DNA of 64,000 nucleotides from Paraspadella gotoi (Eukaryota; Chaetognatha), in assembly GCA_051294375.1 (NCBI GenBank), contig CM119270.1:6036027-6100026 (forward strand), given 5' to 3'. How positions within the stretch are numbered: the first letter of the stretch is position 1; every line of letters starts with the position of its first letter. Under the pieces are notes generated by a model. That model was not told the DNA's origin, ran no database searches, and saw only the letters and a list, made by a program, of their open reading frames with translations. Of this stretch, positions 1-14,200 are shown in pieces. The translations under genes were made by a program, and so were the position numbers.

Positions 1-14
1 CTAAGTTTTGAGCA

Positions 15-413
15 TTAGATGAACATTAGATGAACACAGAGGCAAACAGACAGACCAAAAGTTACTCTTCGCGGAACTAAAAAAAAATTGGCTTGTGAGG
101 ACCCAACGGAGGAAGATTTGAACATTACTTTAAAAAGGTCTGAAATTCCATAAAGTCTTTTTTTTTTTCTGACAATGATCTCAAAATGTAAAGAACTTTT
201 TTGGTTCTGACTTCTCACCGCGGATTTAAACATCGGCGATGGAACATCCGATCCATTCCAATAAACAATAAAGAGAATAAAGTCTTTTTCGTTGAAGTGA
301 TTTTTTTCGTTCCAAGTCCGCAAAGCGCATTCTCTCCCCGACGAAACCACGAACAAGAAAAGAGTCAGGAAGATGGTACAAAAGTTGGACATCTTAGCGA
401 CGGTGGGGGTCAT
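15..413 (-). CDS. Possible first exon of a small secreted protein (weak)
   Basis: This is an open frame of 132 codons on the minus strand. From the second Met (about residue 8) it reads like a signal peptide: a polar start, then a hydrophobic run around FLTLFLFVV, then SSG and a Cys. The rest has one NGS glycosylation sequon and is basic, with no family I recognise. It could be the first exon of a gene that continues off the left edge, or a chance frame in AT-rich DNA. Only the signal-like N terminus supports it. Confidence 0.22.
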   Translation of the reverse strand: MTPTVAKMSNFCTIFLTLFLFVVSSGRECALRTWNEKNHFNEKDFILFIVYWNGSDVPSPMFKSAVRSQNQKSSLHFEIIVRKKKRLYGISDLFKVMFKSSSVGSSQANFFLVPRRVTFGLSVCLCVHLMFI

Positions 414-439
414 TGTCGTCGTTTGTTATAATATCGGAT

Positions 440-575
440 GGTTCGTCTCGAGTTATTCGTCTATTGGGTAGTGGAGTGGCGTTAGAGAGTCTGGGTTTTC
501 AATGAAGTCAGATGCAACCACGATGTCGTTGGCTTCAGTCGATGCGGGTTTGAGCTCGCGACGGAACGGCCATTA
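440..575 (+). repeat. tRNA-related SINE-like segment
   Basis: The segment has the spacing of an internal pol III promoter. An A-box-like stretch (GTGGAGTGGCGTTAGAG, near 470) is followed about 70 bases later by a B-box-like stretch (GCGGGTTTGAGCTCGCG, near 540), and an A-rich tail follows. It does not fold into an obvious intact tRNA, so a decayed tRNA-derived SINE is more likely than a tRNA gene. Confidence 0.3.
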
Positions 576-1853
576 ATTTAATTTAAAAAAAAAAATGTTG
601 AACGCTTAGTCATGAATGGGATTGCGTTGATAAACGAGGAGCTCGCCCGGACCCAGTTTTTTTTTTTTAATCTTTAGTGCCTTTACCCTGCTCTTTACCC
701 TGCTCGACAACAAATGAAAAATTGAGGATTTTAAAGATTTTAAAGATGAAAAATTAGTTCTCGAATAGATCGACAATACAAGACTTTGCAAATAATTTGT
801 TGTTTTTTTTTACAAGGAAATTGTTTTGTCAGCCTTAAGACCAAAAAGAGCTAACGCGAATTTGGATTGTCCCCATTGTTCTGATAGTATGAACAAGCTA
901 CAAAGTGATACGCGAAGATACGAATCCAGAATCTGAGTCATGGTTTTATTATGAATTACAACCTCGATCCTCATCCTCCTCTTCCCCTCCCTCTCCCGAG
1001 GATCCGTCCTTTTTAGTCCACTCTCCGCGGTTCTCGAGTTCTACTAACTTCCTTCTTTTCTAATACTATTTCCGGCCAGGGACTTTCCCTCAATAAACAT
1101 TACCGTTGCGATATACGTCTTCTTCTTCAGACAACCATTTCAATTTGAGCCTTATCCTTCAATCTTTTTGACAGACTGGACTTACCTCCTTTCCTTATTT
1201 TCAATGAAGATCGCACAAAAATATCGACACACGATATTATAAAACAATCAAAAATCTTATTGCGCTTTGAGGAATTACAATTACGTCATGATCATTTTAC
1301 CAACAGGATCGGATCCTCAAATCAGTTTTTCATGGCTCGCCTTGCACTTTGTGGCGTTATCGTGAAGACAGGGAATTTCAACGAATCGATGACTCATCCC
1401 CACTTAACTCGATTCAGTTGGTTTTTCCCCTCGTTATTTACATTTTTACTATTTGTTGTTATTCTCCCTCATTTTTTCGAAATAAAACCCCAGATTTTTT
1501 TATTTATGTTGTCATTTTTCATTTTAACATCCAGTGCTCTTCTCCCGACATTCCAAAGTTTACAAAAAGCAAGGTCTACTCAAAATGATAATTCATAGCT
1601 GCTATTGTATTTTTAACTAGAATGATTGATATTTTATTAGAATTTAAAAACCTTTACGTGCAAAAGTAATAATTGTTTCTTTAAATTAATAGCCGGGGAC
1701 AAAAAACTAGGTTGAGTTTCTTTATTTGTAATCAATGAAAAATTGATAAAACAAAAAAAAACAAAAAATTTTCGACAGGCCGGATAGAGTCGAAGCCCGT
1801 ACGGATATTTCAAACTTTTAATGTCTAGAAAAATTTTTGAAATAAACTATAAT
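576..1853. other. Non-coding stretch downstream of the zinc-finger gene
   Basis: I see no supportable gene here. Open frames on the plus strand at 1260-1598 have no recognisable domain and biased composition. A minus-strand AATAAA (TTTATT at 1721-1726) lies about 130 bases past the zinc-finger stop codon and is a reasonable polyadenylation signal for that gene. Confidence 0.5.
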
Positions 1854-3449
1854 TTAAACATGATCACTTAAAATTTTAGAGAGAAACACTTTAAACTTTA
1901 ATCTATCAAATTCGTGTTTATGAAGATGCCGTTTCATGTTCCAACTCGACCAAGAAAAAAACTTACAATGACCACACTCGAAAATTTCATCCAAAGGACT
2001 TGAATGAGCATTGATTTTGTTTGCATCGTTATTAGGCATATGATCAGTATTTTCTACTTTCATTTTCTCCTCATCGACCATTTCGCAATGAAACTCGGTT
2101 TTTTCAACCGTTGGTTCTATATCATCCGGACTAACAGAGGTTAGAGTTGAGTCAGATTCAGTTATTTCTTCAGTCTCATCCGGGTTTTCATCAATCTCAT
2201 CCGGGTTTTCATCAATCTCATCCGAGCTTATATCCACGAAGTTAATAAATTTATGTCTTTTCCTCAGAGTTTTCAATCGTTCCGTTGATGGAGACTTTGA
2301 ATTTGATTCAGATTCAAGTTTCGATTTTTCTTCTTCTTCTTTGTCGTCGGTGCCTTCCTCCTTCCTCCTTTTCTGCCTTCTTAGTTTTTTTTTCTCCTTC
2401 CTAATTTCCAAACGTTTAACCAATTCCGGATTTTCTTTCCCTTTTCCATGAAAGATTATCAGATGACTTTGCAAGCTAGAAGGATAACCGGTTTTAAAGT
2501 TACAATACTGGCAAACGTGACTTAGAAGCTTTTTCCTCTGTTGATCTTTCTCTCTTTTAATTTTTAATCGTTCCATCAAACAAGTTTTTTCTTCTCCTTT
2601 TGTATGCATCATGATCCGATGAGTTTTTAGGCTCGAAGAGTAGGCCGACTTGAAGTCGCAATCATTGCAAGCGTATTTTTTAATCGTTTTATCGTGATCT
2701 ATTTTGTGCTTCTCTAATCTTTCCGGAAGATGAGTTGTATAGCCGCAAACCTCGCATGAATATTTGACTTGTAAACCCAGAGAGCAGTGAAAGTTTTCTC
2801 TTTCAAAAGTTACAATAAAAAAATAGAAGTAATAACAGGTGGACTTTAGTAAAAAAACACCAGTAAAAAAATTTGATGACAAAAAAATTTGCATTTCTGC
2901 ATTTTTGAAACCTTTCACTGTGCCCTACCTACCATCATCATTTTCTTTAGGCTTGTGCACCTTCACATGCTTAGTTAAATGAAATTTATGTTCTGTTTTA
3001 TAATTGCATTTGTCACAGGAGTATATTTTTCTCTTATCTCTAATCTCTTTCGGCTCGTGTCTCCATTTGTGCATCAAGAATTTCGACCGTTCGTGTCCTT
3101 TATAATCACAAACCTCGCAGAAATATTTGATGATTTTCTTTTTTATTTGTTTCTTTTCTTTATTCTCTTTTGGTTTTTTGGATTTTTTTATCCCGTGAGT
3201 TTCGAGGTGAGCATCCAGCCATGAATTCCAAACCGTTTTGAATTCACAAAAATCACAGGATAAAAACGGTCTCGTCTCCCCAGGAACGATCGGCCTTTGA
3301 CCCTTGGTAAGTTCCACAGAGTTTACGTTCGTTTGTTTGATATCATTTTGGTTTTCTTCCATTTTTAGCAAAGCGTTTTTCAACGGTTCCATGGCAACCG
3401 ATTCAAATGTTTCGAGTTCATTCTTGATTTCTGTTTTTAAGGGTTCCAT
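1854..3449 (-). CDS. Seven-finger C2H2 zinc-finger protein (2 exons)
   Basis: The exons are 3449-2933 and 2767-1854, coding for 476 aa. The donor is G|GTAGGT, the acceptor is TTTACAAG|TC, and the phases match. Exon 1 carries three C2H2 fingers and exon 2 carries four. Finger cores are of the form CDFCEFK and CEVCDYK, with PKE linkers. The protein starts MEPLKTE, which contains a psiKxE SUMO-type motif. Between fingers 6 and 7 is a long acidic/basic charged spacer with a near-perfect DEIDENP duplication. The likely role is sequence-specific DNA binding in the nucleus; the target is unknown. It lies about 1.1 kb downstream of the MPRIP-like gene on the same strand and has the same start style (MEP-K) as the nested zinc-finger gene at 9.97 kb. 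I chose the Met at 3449, not upstream ones, because the MEP start is shared by both genes. Confidence 0.88.
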
Positions 3450-4544
3450 TTTGAGGGAGTGAGCTTTTGCCGGAAGAATAGATACAACAAAATTATGGAA
3501 AATAAATCTAAATAAAATAACCCGGAAAATGAGCAAGATAATATAACTTCATCTTCATTTTTGAGTAAAAATTTTCTAAGTTAAAATTGAAAAAGAGCAA
3601 TCGGCAATTTTAATTGAGCAAAATAAGAAAAACAAGCTTTTTCCCAGTGAAGAATATAAACAAACGTAGATTTCCATCACAAAGTACCAGCAGGCTTCCT
3701 CAGATTTTGAATAGCTAAAAGTTGAAGTGAAAATACTTGACTTGATCAAAATGCTTGTTTAACTAAACCGCGTCAGCTTACCAGATGCATTTTGTTACCT
3801 TGCCCTTGGCGACAGCGACGGCGGATTCAAACAACAATTCAGAATCTAAAAGTAAAACAAAATAAGTATTTTAAGACATGTTATTTAATTTAGTTCGATG
3901 GATAAAATTCAGATGAACTATCTCTTTAAATATTCTTATTTTTAAGCTGCTGTTCTCTCTTTTTCACATACCACTTTTAGATAACTATATCAATATTTTT
4001 CAGCCCATATTTCTTTAATTTTCTCTTTCGCTATCTTTTAATGATTATGAAGTTGTGATGCTTAAGCACATTCTTGTAGGCACCAAACAAAATTAAAACC
4101 TTTGACATGAAATATTAGATAATTTAATAATAAAACCAAAACATCAAATCAGGAGCAACGAAAACTGGCAAAATTGCAAGCAAAAAACCAAATCCTTTCG
4201 CAGACTTAGCAATCAAGGCGAGACAGTATTCATCATTAAACAAAAAAAATTATGATACGTTTGCGCCCAATGGTTCTTCGATGTACCAAGCAAATAGTTT
4301 TCATTAACTTTTCTTGAAAACAAATCGGAACAACCATACGAATATAACGAATAATCTTGATACGGGTGTGTTTGTGGCTTTAAAAGTTTGGAATATGCTT
4401 TTTTATTTAGTTGATGAGAAAACCTCTAGATTTTTTGTTCTTTTGTCAAGAAAACGAGACATAGATCGCGAAAAAATGCGATCAACTGTTCGATGCAACC
4501 AACCAGTCGATGCGATCAACGCTCTTCCATTCCTGAAACCGGCG
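3450..4544. other. Intergenic region with a polyadenylation signal
   Basis: This separates the MPRIP-like stop codon from the zinc-finger start. A minus-strand AATAAA (TTTATT at 4402-4407) lies about 140 bases past the MPRIP-like stop and probably ends that transcript. Around 3785-3845 there is a short exon-like stretch between an AG and a GTAACA, reading SELLFESAVAVAKGK on the minus strand. It may be a 5' exon of the zinc-finger gene, but I cannot join it. Confidence 0.4.
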
Positions 4545-7500
4545 TCAACTGTATCCGTAAAAGGTCGGTGCCCTGACTCCCGTGGGCGGAGGTTTTTCAT
4601 CAGATCCGGAGTTTCCGGCTCCCATGGTGGGTAGCCTGGAGTCAACCGACTGTTGAGGGGGCAAATGCGGCGACGCCATGGAGGAATTTGTGGCGCCGCT
4701 ACCCGCGGAAGGAGTCGGCAGACTAGCCGTTGCTCGTACCGCCGCCTTGGGAAGGGAGACCGGCGGGGGCTTGACGCCGGTGCCGGCCTTTCGCTCGATT
4801 TGTTGCTGCTGCTGCATCGTTTGTTGCAACTGAAGTATTTCCGTCCTGGTAGGAGGGATTTAGAAAGTTTTGCTAATCTTATTTTGGTGGGTCAACCTCT
4901 CGATCAATAGTTTTAACATTAATTTGTCTAATTTCATGATTTATCAATGCGTTTATATCTCCAACTACTACTTTTATTTCCTTTCGACTGAAACCCCAAG
5001 CCTCGCACCTGTGCCGCTGCGCCGCCGCTCTCGATTCTTCCAGCGTCGCCGCGTACTTCTCCTGCGCCTCCGCTACGGCCAATCGTGCTTCCTCGAGCTC
5101 GGACCGAAGGAGATCGTTGAGCTCCGAGTGGACGAGAAGATCGGCAGCGAGGAATGGGGAGGTAGAAGAAGAGGGAGAAAGAGCAAGGCTCTCCTTGAGG
5201 CGGGAGATCTCGGTAGAGAAAGTCTGAAGGAGAGGGATGAAGTTAAATTGCAAATTTGCTCAACATTTTTAGATGTCACAGTCAACCAGAATTAACGGCA
5301 TCTTTATATTAAATTTTCTATTCTAATTCGTGCTCAATTACCGATATATATCAAGCAATATAAAAATTATCCATTCATTTAATAAATAAGCTATCTTGCC
5401 CCTGACTTTGGGCAGGCTTTTGTGATTTAAAGCCTCCATCACTCTTACATAGCAGGTCAATCAAGCATTCAATCAAGACTCTCTCAATCTCGTTTATTCA
5501 CTCCCAGAGTACCTGGCTTCCCTATCAATGAAGTGGTATAATATTTAAAAGAATGTTTCACTTGTATGAAGACCACCAAACCACTAAACCACCTCCAAAC
5601 CAAAATTGAGTGAAGCAGTTTTTGAGACTTTCCCCCACCCACCTGCTGCAAATGTTCGTTCTTGGCCATGAGTTCCGAGTTGCGCCTCCGCGACTCGAGA
5701 AGCGCCGCTTTTTGAAGTTGGAATCTCTCTTCAAGGCCGTGGACTTTGTCGAGGGCGCGCTGGTAGTTGTGCTGACATTCCTATGGGAGGGAAAAAGTAA
5801 ATATTCAATCAATTATTTAATCAATCAATTGATTGATCGATCGACACCTGAAGCGCGTCGACAATCTCACTCAGCTCGTCCATCTTCGTCGTCGACGTCG
5901 TCGTCGTCGTCCCGATCGACTGCTTGAGAAGGTCAACTTCGTATCGCAATTCTAATTCGAAAGCACGACGCATCGTTTCCAGCATCGAGATCTGAAAGGT
6001 GATTCAGTGATGCGAAAATTCTTTAAATGTTCACGTTCCACTTTGTATCAAGCCTACTAATTCTTTATCTCTCACCTGATTCCTCTTCTCTTCCTGAGCG
6101 TCGGCGGCCAAAGTGGACTGGATGTGCTCCCACTCTTTCTTGTGCTGCTCGCGGAGAGACTCGAGGGCGCGGTGTTGGCAAGAGATCAAGCGGGTGAGGC
6201 CTTCGGTCGCCGTGTCTCGGACCTAGTGAGGTAAGGACATTGAGGTAAGGTTGCGTCCTAACACTCTGTCGTAAAATTCTAAACTTGTGGTGAATCCGTA
6301 TAGTTTGGAGAAAATCAGCTCGTCCCATTGGCTTGGACAGCTAAGTACTCGTTCACCAACTGTGAGTTCCTGGTTTAATCCCCTCACGGTCACGTGGGTT
6401 AAAGTGTGATGTTGTCGGCATAAACACGCCAGTGGTTACTGCATGTCCAAAGTCCAGAGCGCCAGCTGTACGGCGATGCCTCACACCCCGGGCATCACAC
6501 ATGTCTCCCCGTTGCCAGAAACTAAACATTATTTTAAAGCCAATGTTAACGACACAATTTTTTTTCTAAATTCCAATCTAATCTAATCATCGAAATTTAT
6601 TTTGACAAATTTATTTTAACAAAAAACTTAACAAAGTTTGATTACCATGAACAAAAAACTTATAAAAACCGCATATGACCCGCCGAAATACAGCGCGAAA
6701 CCACGATCGCTTCGCTAAATTCCAATATTGCCAAGCCAATGTCATATTAATGCGGACAATCTCGATTCATTTTTTTTCACTCGCTCACACGTCGTTTATA
6801 ACATTAACTTCGGACATCCATTCGACTCACATCCTCGGATTCGTTGTGATATCGTCTCCTCAGAGTTTCTTCGTTAATGGCGACGCGATTTTTTTCCGCG
6901 GCCGCGATCACGTGCATCATGTCCCGCTCTCGGCGGTCGGCGCCTCGAGAAAAAGGGGAAAATAAATAATAAAAATAATTTTAATTATTTGGATCGAAAA
7001 TTGCTTTAAACTTTTCATGCAAACTCGAAAAATAAAATCTCTTCTCTGCTATTAGCATGGAAAACAAAACTATGAAAACCGGTCGAGTTTTTCCAAAAAT
7101 TTCTCAGTTTTGTTAGCAGTATCAGAAAAGTCATTTTATTTTTTGACTTGGCAAGTTACCAGTCGGACTGGCGGCGGAATTCGCCGAAGCAACGACCGCC
7201 GCCGGCGTCGGCCATGCGGTCACCGCCACGGATGACGAACCCGCTTCGCCTGTCTCCTCGAGAATCGCCGTCACGGCGTCGATATTGCGCGAGAGGGCGC
7301 GATAGACGTCACTACGCGAATAAATTGGGGTCGATGAAAACGGAATGGGGCCGCATAGAAATTAAATCACGAAATGATATTTAATTTATACAAGGAGATC
7401 CACGGGTTATACATTTGTATTACATTTGTATTAGTTAGAAAATTCCAGAATTTTTTTTGTGATCGTCCTATAAAACAGATGACGTTACTTCATATATTAC

Positions 7501-10500
7501 AGTGCAAAAATTTATTCTTTAAATTATACATTTAAACATTTGCATTATTTTCGACCCGAGTATTAATTAACTATTATCTGTATGTACCGATTTGCTTGTT
7601 TTCGGACCAGCCTGAGTTACAAGAACAATTCAATGACACTGAAGGCACTTATATCGAACCTGTCGTAATAATCATCTTCATCCCCGAATTGACAGAGTTC
7701 CGCACGAAGCGACTCGAGTTGCGAACGGAAGGTCAAGCGTTCGTGGTAGAGGGTCTCCTTCAGCTGACGAGTCTCAGCCTTTGTCGCCTTATTTCAAATC
7801 AGGTGAAATCAATTTGAAACCATGTTTCTTAAAAATAACCTATCTTCATAAAAACTACTGTCATTGATCGAATCCCTGTAGTAGCATCTATTTCGCTGCT
7901 AAATCGATGTTAAACTAGAGTAAATAATTGTTTACTCACATTCACAACTCGTCAAGTTTTTAGTTTTATACTAGGTATATTTTTAATTATACATGAATAC
8001 TCCTTAAAAGTCTTTACTGGTGTAATCGTTATGCTACTAATGCTTGTAAAACTAAATTTGAAGAAGAACTCACAGAAAAAGTTTGATCGGTTTGGAAAGG
8101 CCCTTTTATGCATTTTTGACTATATTTTGGGATATTGAAGGCTAAACTGGGATAGGTGGGTGGTTATCGTAATATAAACAAATTGCATACATAATCACTT
8201 CCAAATAAATTTTAGTAAAAAAATACTTTTTTGTATGTCGATTTTTTTTTTTGAACGGGTCTTGAATGGAAGAAAATCTTTTGAAAATAGTATGGGAGGG
8301 AGAACTAAATGACGAAAATCTGAGAAGGAATGGAGAGAAGAGGACAAGGAAAAAAAAATTTTAAAAAAAGGATGAGAAAAATCATGGTAAATGGCTAAGA
8401 TAATTCTGGTGGAGCAAAAAATGGATGGCTGATAACCTTCTTTTTTCTCTTCATTATTTCTTAATCACTATTCTCGACTAAACTGAACTCATTAAATAAA
8501 AAACTGATGAATTACTCTTTTTAAAATCTGTAGAATTCTGTATCTTCAATCTTGCCTATATAATTAGCGCGTCTTAAATTGAAGAATTAGTGGCATTAAT
8601 TTTTAAAAGAAAATTTTAAAAGATTTTACTTTTCAAAACCATTTATATTATCAATAATGATTATAATCATCAGAAATTTTTTTCAGTATTTTAAAGTAAA
8701 AAAAAAAAACGGACTTCATCCCGCTTCATTACTCCCCCCCCCTCCTCAACGATCGAGCGATCCTAAGATCCAAAATGGCGGAAAAAGCGTCAAAATTCGA
8801 ATCGCGTATCGTTCAAAGTCGCGTCTTCATTCGTCACCGGTTCCTGTTTCACTTTATACTCGACGGGGTCCGAATCAACATAGTTCTGCTCTATGGTCCC
8901 GTCCGTCTGTCGCCTCCGCCGCCTTCCGGACACCGCGGGATCGAAGTGGGACTCGTCTCCCCACTCGGTCTTCACGGAATCCCCGCCGTCGTTGAAATCC
9001 ATCCGAAGACTTTCACATTTTAATTCGTGACTCAAAAGATGTTTTCTCAGGTGTCGCAAGGAGGTGGCTCTGTACCGACAGAGGTCGCAAGCGAATCTCT
9101 TTCTTTTTCCATTGGCGGATTTGGAGCCGTCCCTTTGTCGCTGGTGAATGATCAAGTGACGATTGAAATTGGACAAGTCCTCGGTCTGATAATCGCAAAC
9201 GCCGCACACGTGTTTTTTGTTGGGGACTAGAAGATGCTTCGGCTTGTGGACTTTCTTGTGTCGATGGAAGTTGGAACCGTCGAACGTTTCGTAGCTGCAC
9301 GAGCTGCAAGAGTATTTTTTCCGACCTACCCTCTCTTCCTTTGGTTGGTGCGTCAACAAGTGTCTCCTAAAATTGGAACAATCCATGGTAACGTATTCGC
9401 ACATTTGACATCCGTAGCCCAATCGAGTCTGGTTGTCCTCTTTCGGTTCGTGTTTCTTTTGATGTTTCTTGAATTCTTTGTATTCGATCGCTTCGAATTC
9501 GCAAACGGTGCATCTATACTTTTCAACCATATAGTCGTCTTCTGGTCGTTGGGAAGTTGAGCACTCTGGTTGGATCGATTCTGGTCCCTGATGAGTCTTT
9601 TTACTTTGACCTTTACCCTTTTTCGCCTCGTGCGTTTTTCTATGTTTTTCGAAATCCCCTTCGTCGATCGTTTCGAAATTGCAATCTTTGCATTCGAATC
9701 TCTTGACGGCGCCTTCTGACATGTGGGAGGCTTTGTGAGTTGCAAAACGTTGGGGGAAAGCTGTTTTGAAGTAACACAAGTCGCAGGAATAAGTGTTTTG
9801 GCTATCGTCAAAGCTCAATGGTTCGTGAGAATTTAAATGTTGTTCCAACGCGTCGAACGTCGTCGCCGTGAAGGGACACACGTCGCAGCGCATTTCGGCT
9901 CCGTATTCTGCGGACCCGAAGATCATGTTGTCAATGTCGAGCGGTTTAACTTTCGCCGGCTCCATCTTTGAGGGGGGGGGGTCCGAAATTCAAAGGAACC
10001 GATTGAAATTTTCACTTGAGAATTCGTGAGGATTTTTCTCTCTCTCACTATTTCAACTTTCGTGACTGGAGAGTTTGAATAATCCTCTTTTCAGTTTCGT
10101 GCTGTAAATACAGCAATTTCTTTCAGCTGTAAAAATCAAACGATAGAATTTCATTAATTTCAGCAGAACAAGATATTTATTTTTTTCATTCAAGAACCAG
10201 TTCTAAAATGAGGCTCAAATCAATAACCATAAATACCGTAAATAAACATTTGGCGATCAATTCGGTGATCCAGTACATGGTAGAAACGAGTTCATAGGAA
10301 ATTTATTGTAGTATCGGTGAGTTTCACATAAAAAATGTAAAAATTAAAGGCTGAGATGCCAAGTGGCCCAGGGCGGATCCTCGCTTGGATTGTTACTTTG
10401 TCTCTGACGACACCACCTCCTCTAGCGTCAGAAAATTAAATTTTGTTTTTCTGTTCTACTATTATTTAATACTAGATTATTACTATTTTTAGAGAATAAA

Positions 10501-11177
10501 AAAATATTTGAATAACCGAACAAAATATAATATGATTAACGAGTATAAAAATATTTTGCTGATATTATTTGGTGAACAGTATCATTAAATACTATATATT
10601 TATAATTTTATATATATCCTTATAAAATAGTAAAATTTAAAAAAAAAATATAAAATTTATATATATAAATATATAATATATTTATATATATTTATATTAT
10701 AAAAAAATATATAAATATATAATATATTTATATATATTTATATTATAAAAAAATATGCCATTTTCAGCATTAAAAAAGGAAAAAAAGGAAAATTTCATAT
10801 TTTTATTCTCTGTAATAAAACTATAAAATGCTATGTATAAATAATGTATAAATTTAGCCAAGTTGATCGATTTTGACAAAATTGATTAAGTTTTAAAAAA
10901 CACAAAATATTCTCTTAGATCTGAAATAGCGTTTTCGTCATTGAACTATATTTTTCCAAGTTTATCATTTATCTTTTTTAAAAATAGTTTTAAATTCCGA
11001 TGTTCTCATGTTTCCCCAGACTAGTAATTTTAAACGCGTGGGTAAAAAAAAAAGATCTTTGGCAGGAGCGAAGGTTGAGGTTCAATAGATAAAAGAGCTG
11101 AATTTTTTTTTATTTTCTTTGAGGGCAAACATTTTTTAAAATCGGATTTGATCGATTAGTTTCTTCTTTATTTTTTT

Positions 11178-11273
<96 letters not shown>

Positions 11274-14200
11274 TTTTAAAGTATAATTATTTATAGAAGG
11301 AGGCAAAACTGATAAAATGAAAAATAAAAAAAATATTTCTTCGTCATTATAGCATGAAAATAAATTTTCGAGCCGTATGGCATTTTGTTTTTATGAAAAA
11401 ACGAAAACGCACGAAAAATATTTTTTGTAGTGTAGCCTTTTTAACAAATTTAAAAAAAAACGAGACTGCTTTCAAACTAACTAATATAATATGTAATCTA
11501 CGTAAGCTTCTGCCGACGACGAAAAGCGTAAAGCGTTTCCACTCCACCAACCCCGCCAAAGGAATTTCGAGATTTTCTACCCGACACAACTCCCGCTGAC
11601 CCCCCCCCACTCCCGACCTCTCGATCAACTCACCTCCTCTTGCTCGTAGTTCTTCGCCGCCGCGAGCGCCACCATCATGTCCTTCTCCATCTGACTCAAT
11701 TCGGCGTCGTGGCGCCGCTTCTCCTCCGCCGCCGCCGCCTCCAACTCCTCCGCCCGCGCCGCCGCCGCCCGACGCTCTTCGAACCGCTCCTCGTTGATGT
11801 TTTTTTGGCGGAGTCGAGATTCGAGGAGGGCGACTTTGCGAGAAGGCGTTCCGATTCCGAGTCGAGGCTCCTGTTTCGTCGAAGAGAATTGGTTTAGAGA
11901 AATGAGATGAAATCTTACGGATTAGTGTAGAATCGACATTCGAAGTTTAGGAGGAAAAGTCGATGCTTTTGTTATTGCTTTTTTTTAAAGAGTTTTGTTT
12001 ATGGTTCTTCCTTTATTAGCGAGAGGCCGTGGAGAGAGGGGGGGGGAACTCAGAAGGATGCTGACGAGAGGAGATTGTGGACTGTTAAGGTTTTTTTCTT
12101 TATCCGTTAATTTACCAATAATCAGTGCAAAGACTAGAAACAAGGGACAAACTTGGTGGGGCCGATTTTCTTAGAAAATACATATGTATATATCCGCCAA
12201 CTTTTCTTAATCGACTGTGCGTCATCAGCTTAGCTTAGGTGAAATAAATATTTTTCTCTCTTACTGCAATATGCAAATTAGTTTTTAGGCCACAACTTCT
12301 ACCAACCTGAATCTTCTTGGCCTCTAACCGCGCGGTCTCTTCCCCCGAACATCTCGCCGTCGTTCTTGTCGCCTCCAACTCCTCATCGAAAGACGCTTTC
12401 AGCTGACGCACTTCCTCGTCGAAGGCCTGGCGAAGCCTCCCCAGCTGCTCCTCGTGCTGCAAACGCTGCCTCTCCAGCGCCAGGACTTTGTCGGCCTGAG
12501 AGAGGGATTCGCGGGCGAGGGCGTCGGCCAGAGCGGTGGGGGAGACGCTGTAATGGGGGAGGAGGAGGAGGAAGAGGAGGAGAGTTAAGAATATTTAAAC
12601 GGTTTTCGTTGTCGATGAGTTTTTCTGAGTGTAACTCAACGAAAGGTTTCTAAAAGGATTACAAAAAAAGTTTCTCTTTATATTATTCGAATTCTAGTTG
12701 AATACAACTAAACCGCCACGACGAGCTTTTTACCATGCCCATTCGGTGAAGGTTCGTACCTAACTGTTAGCCCTTGCGGTGAGGTGGCATCTATCTTGCC
12801 ATTACTAGCTGTTGTAACCACGACACAATCACAAATAAAGGGACCATTTAAAAATCTACTTCGTTTTCTTATCATCTTTAATTCTCACCATCCGTAAAGG
12901 TCTTCTCCAGCCACATCAATCCCCGCGCGGATAACATTCGAAACGGCATCGTTGGCGCCGGAATCTCTCGCCGACGCCGCTCTTCGTCTGGCGTCGGCGG
13001 CGTCGTCGAGTCGCGAAGCCAAAAGCTGAAGTTTGTCTTCGTCGGTGAGTTGATCGGCAAAGCCGGCGGCGGCTGTGGCGGCGGCTGTTGCAGCGGTTCC
13101 GGCAGCTGTTTCGGCGGCGGGGATTCCTGAATCATATTGAGAGATAATTTGAAGCGAGTGAGAGGAGAGGGAATTCGCCATGCCCATTATTGCCCCTCTG
13201 ACTGTTTGAATAGTAGTATGCCCAGTTGCCCATTGCCCAATTGCCCAATTGCCCAATGCCCAATTGCCCAATGGTTCCGTAAAATGACACCGATGGTTTA
13301 ATCTACCAGGAACATTCGGTTCCGAGATGAAGCTTGACCCCAGTGCACAATTTCGGTGCAGATGAATGGAAAAGTAATTTCCGTGGGTTAGTGAAATATA
13401 ATATATAAATACATTTTTGACATCATTTATCAAGTCAGTGTTCCCTTATTCAATTGTTCACTACTGCTCTTACCCGACTTCGGCTTTTGTCCGGCGGCAT
13501 CGGCTGCTGCGTCTGATGAGATTTTTGCGGAGAGGCGGCGCCATGCGACGTCGGCGGCGACGAAGCGAACGACGGCGCTGGCGATGATGGATACCACGGA
13601 TTCGATCTCTGAGGTGAAAGCGGCGCGTTCCTGAGAGAGAGGAGATGAATAATAAATTAATTGAATGAATAAATGAATGAATACAAAAAATAATGAATGA
13701 ATGAACGATTAAACGAATGAACGCTTGAATGAATGAATGAATGAGTGAGAAGAATGAAATGATTGAATTGAATGAAGAATGAATGAATGAATGAATGAAT
13801 GAATGAAAGAATGAAAGATGATGAATAATGAATGAATGAATGAATGAATGAATGAATGAATGAATGCCAAACAAACCTCTTGTCCGGGCAAAGGTTTTTT
13901 GACTCTCGTCAACTTCTCCTCCAATTTCTTCTCCACCGCCTCCGCCTCCGCCTCCGCCTCTGCCTCCAATCCTTCTCCACCCTCGACGATCCCCTCGACC
14001 ATAGACGCCGGGCGCCACCGAATCCGCGTCCGGCGTCGAACGGCGCTAAGTTCGCGGTCGAGGGCGCGCCGGAAGTGAACGGACGCTTCCTTGACACCGA
14101 TTCTGCTCGGTGGGAGAGAGGAGAGAAAGAGAAAATGAGAGGAAGAGAGAGAGAGAGAGAGAGAAATACAAAAAGATCGCCAGAAAGAACTGTGGTTTTG

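Noticed and set aside
1260-1598. 112-codon hydrophobic plus-strand frame
   Set aside because: Phe/Leu-rich translation of AT-rich DNA with no start context or partner exon.
9027-9811. Long frames on both strands over the nested zinc-finger gene
   Set aside because: They are shadows; only the 9965-8790 frame shows regular C2H2 spacing.
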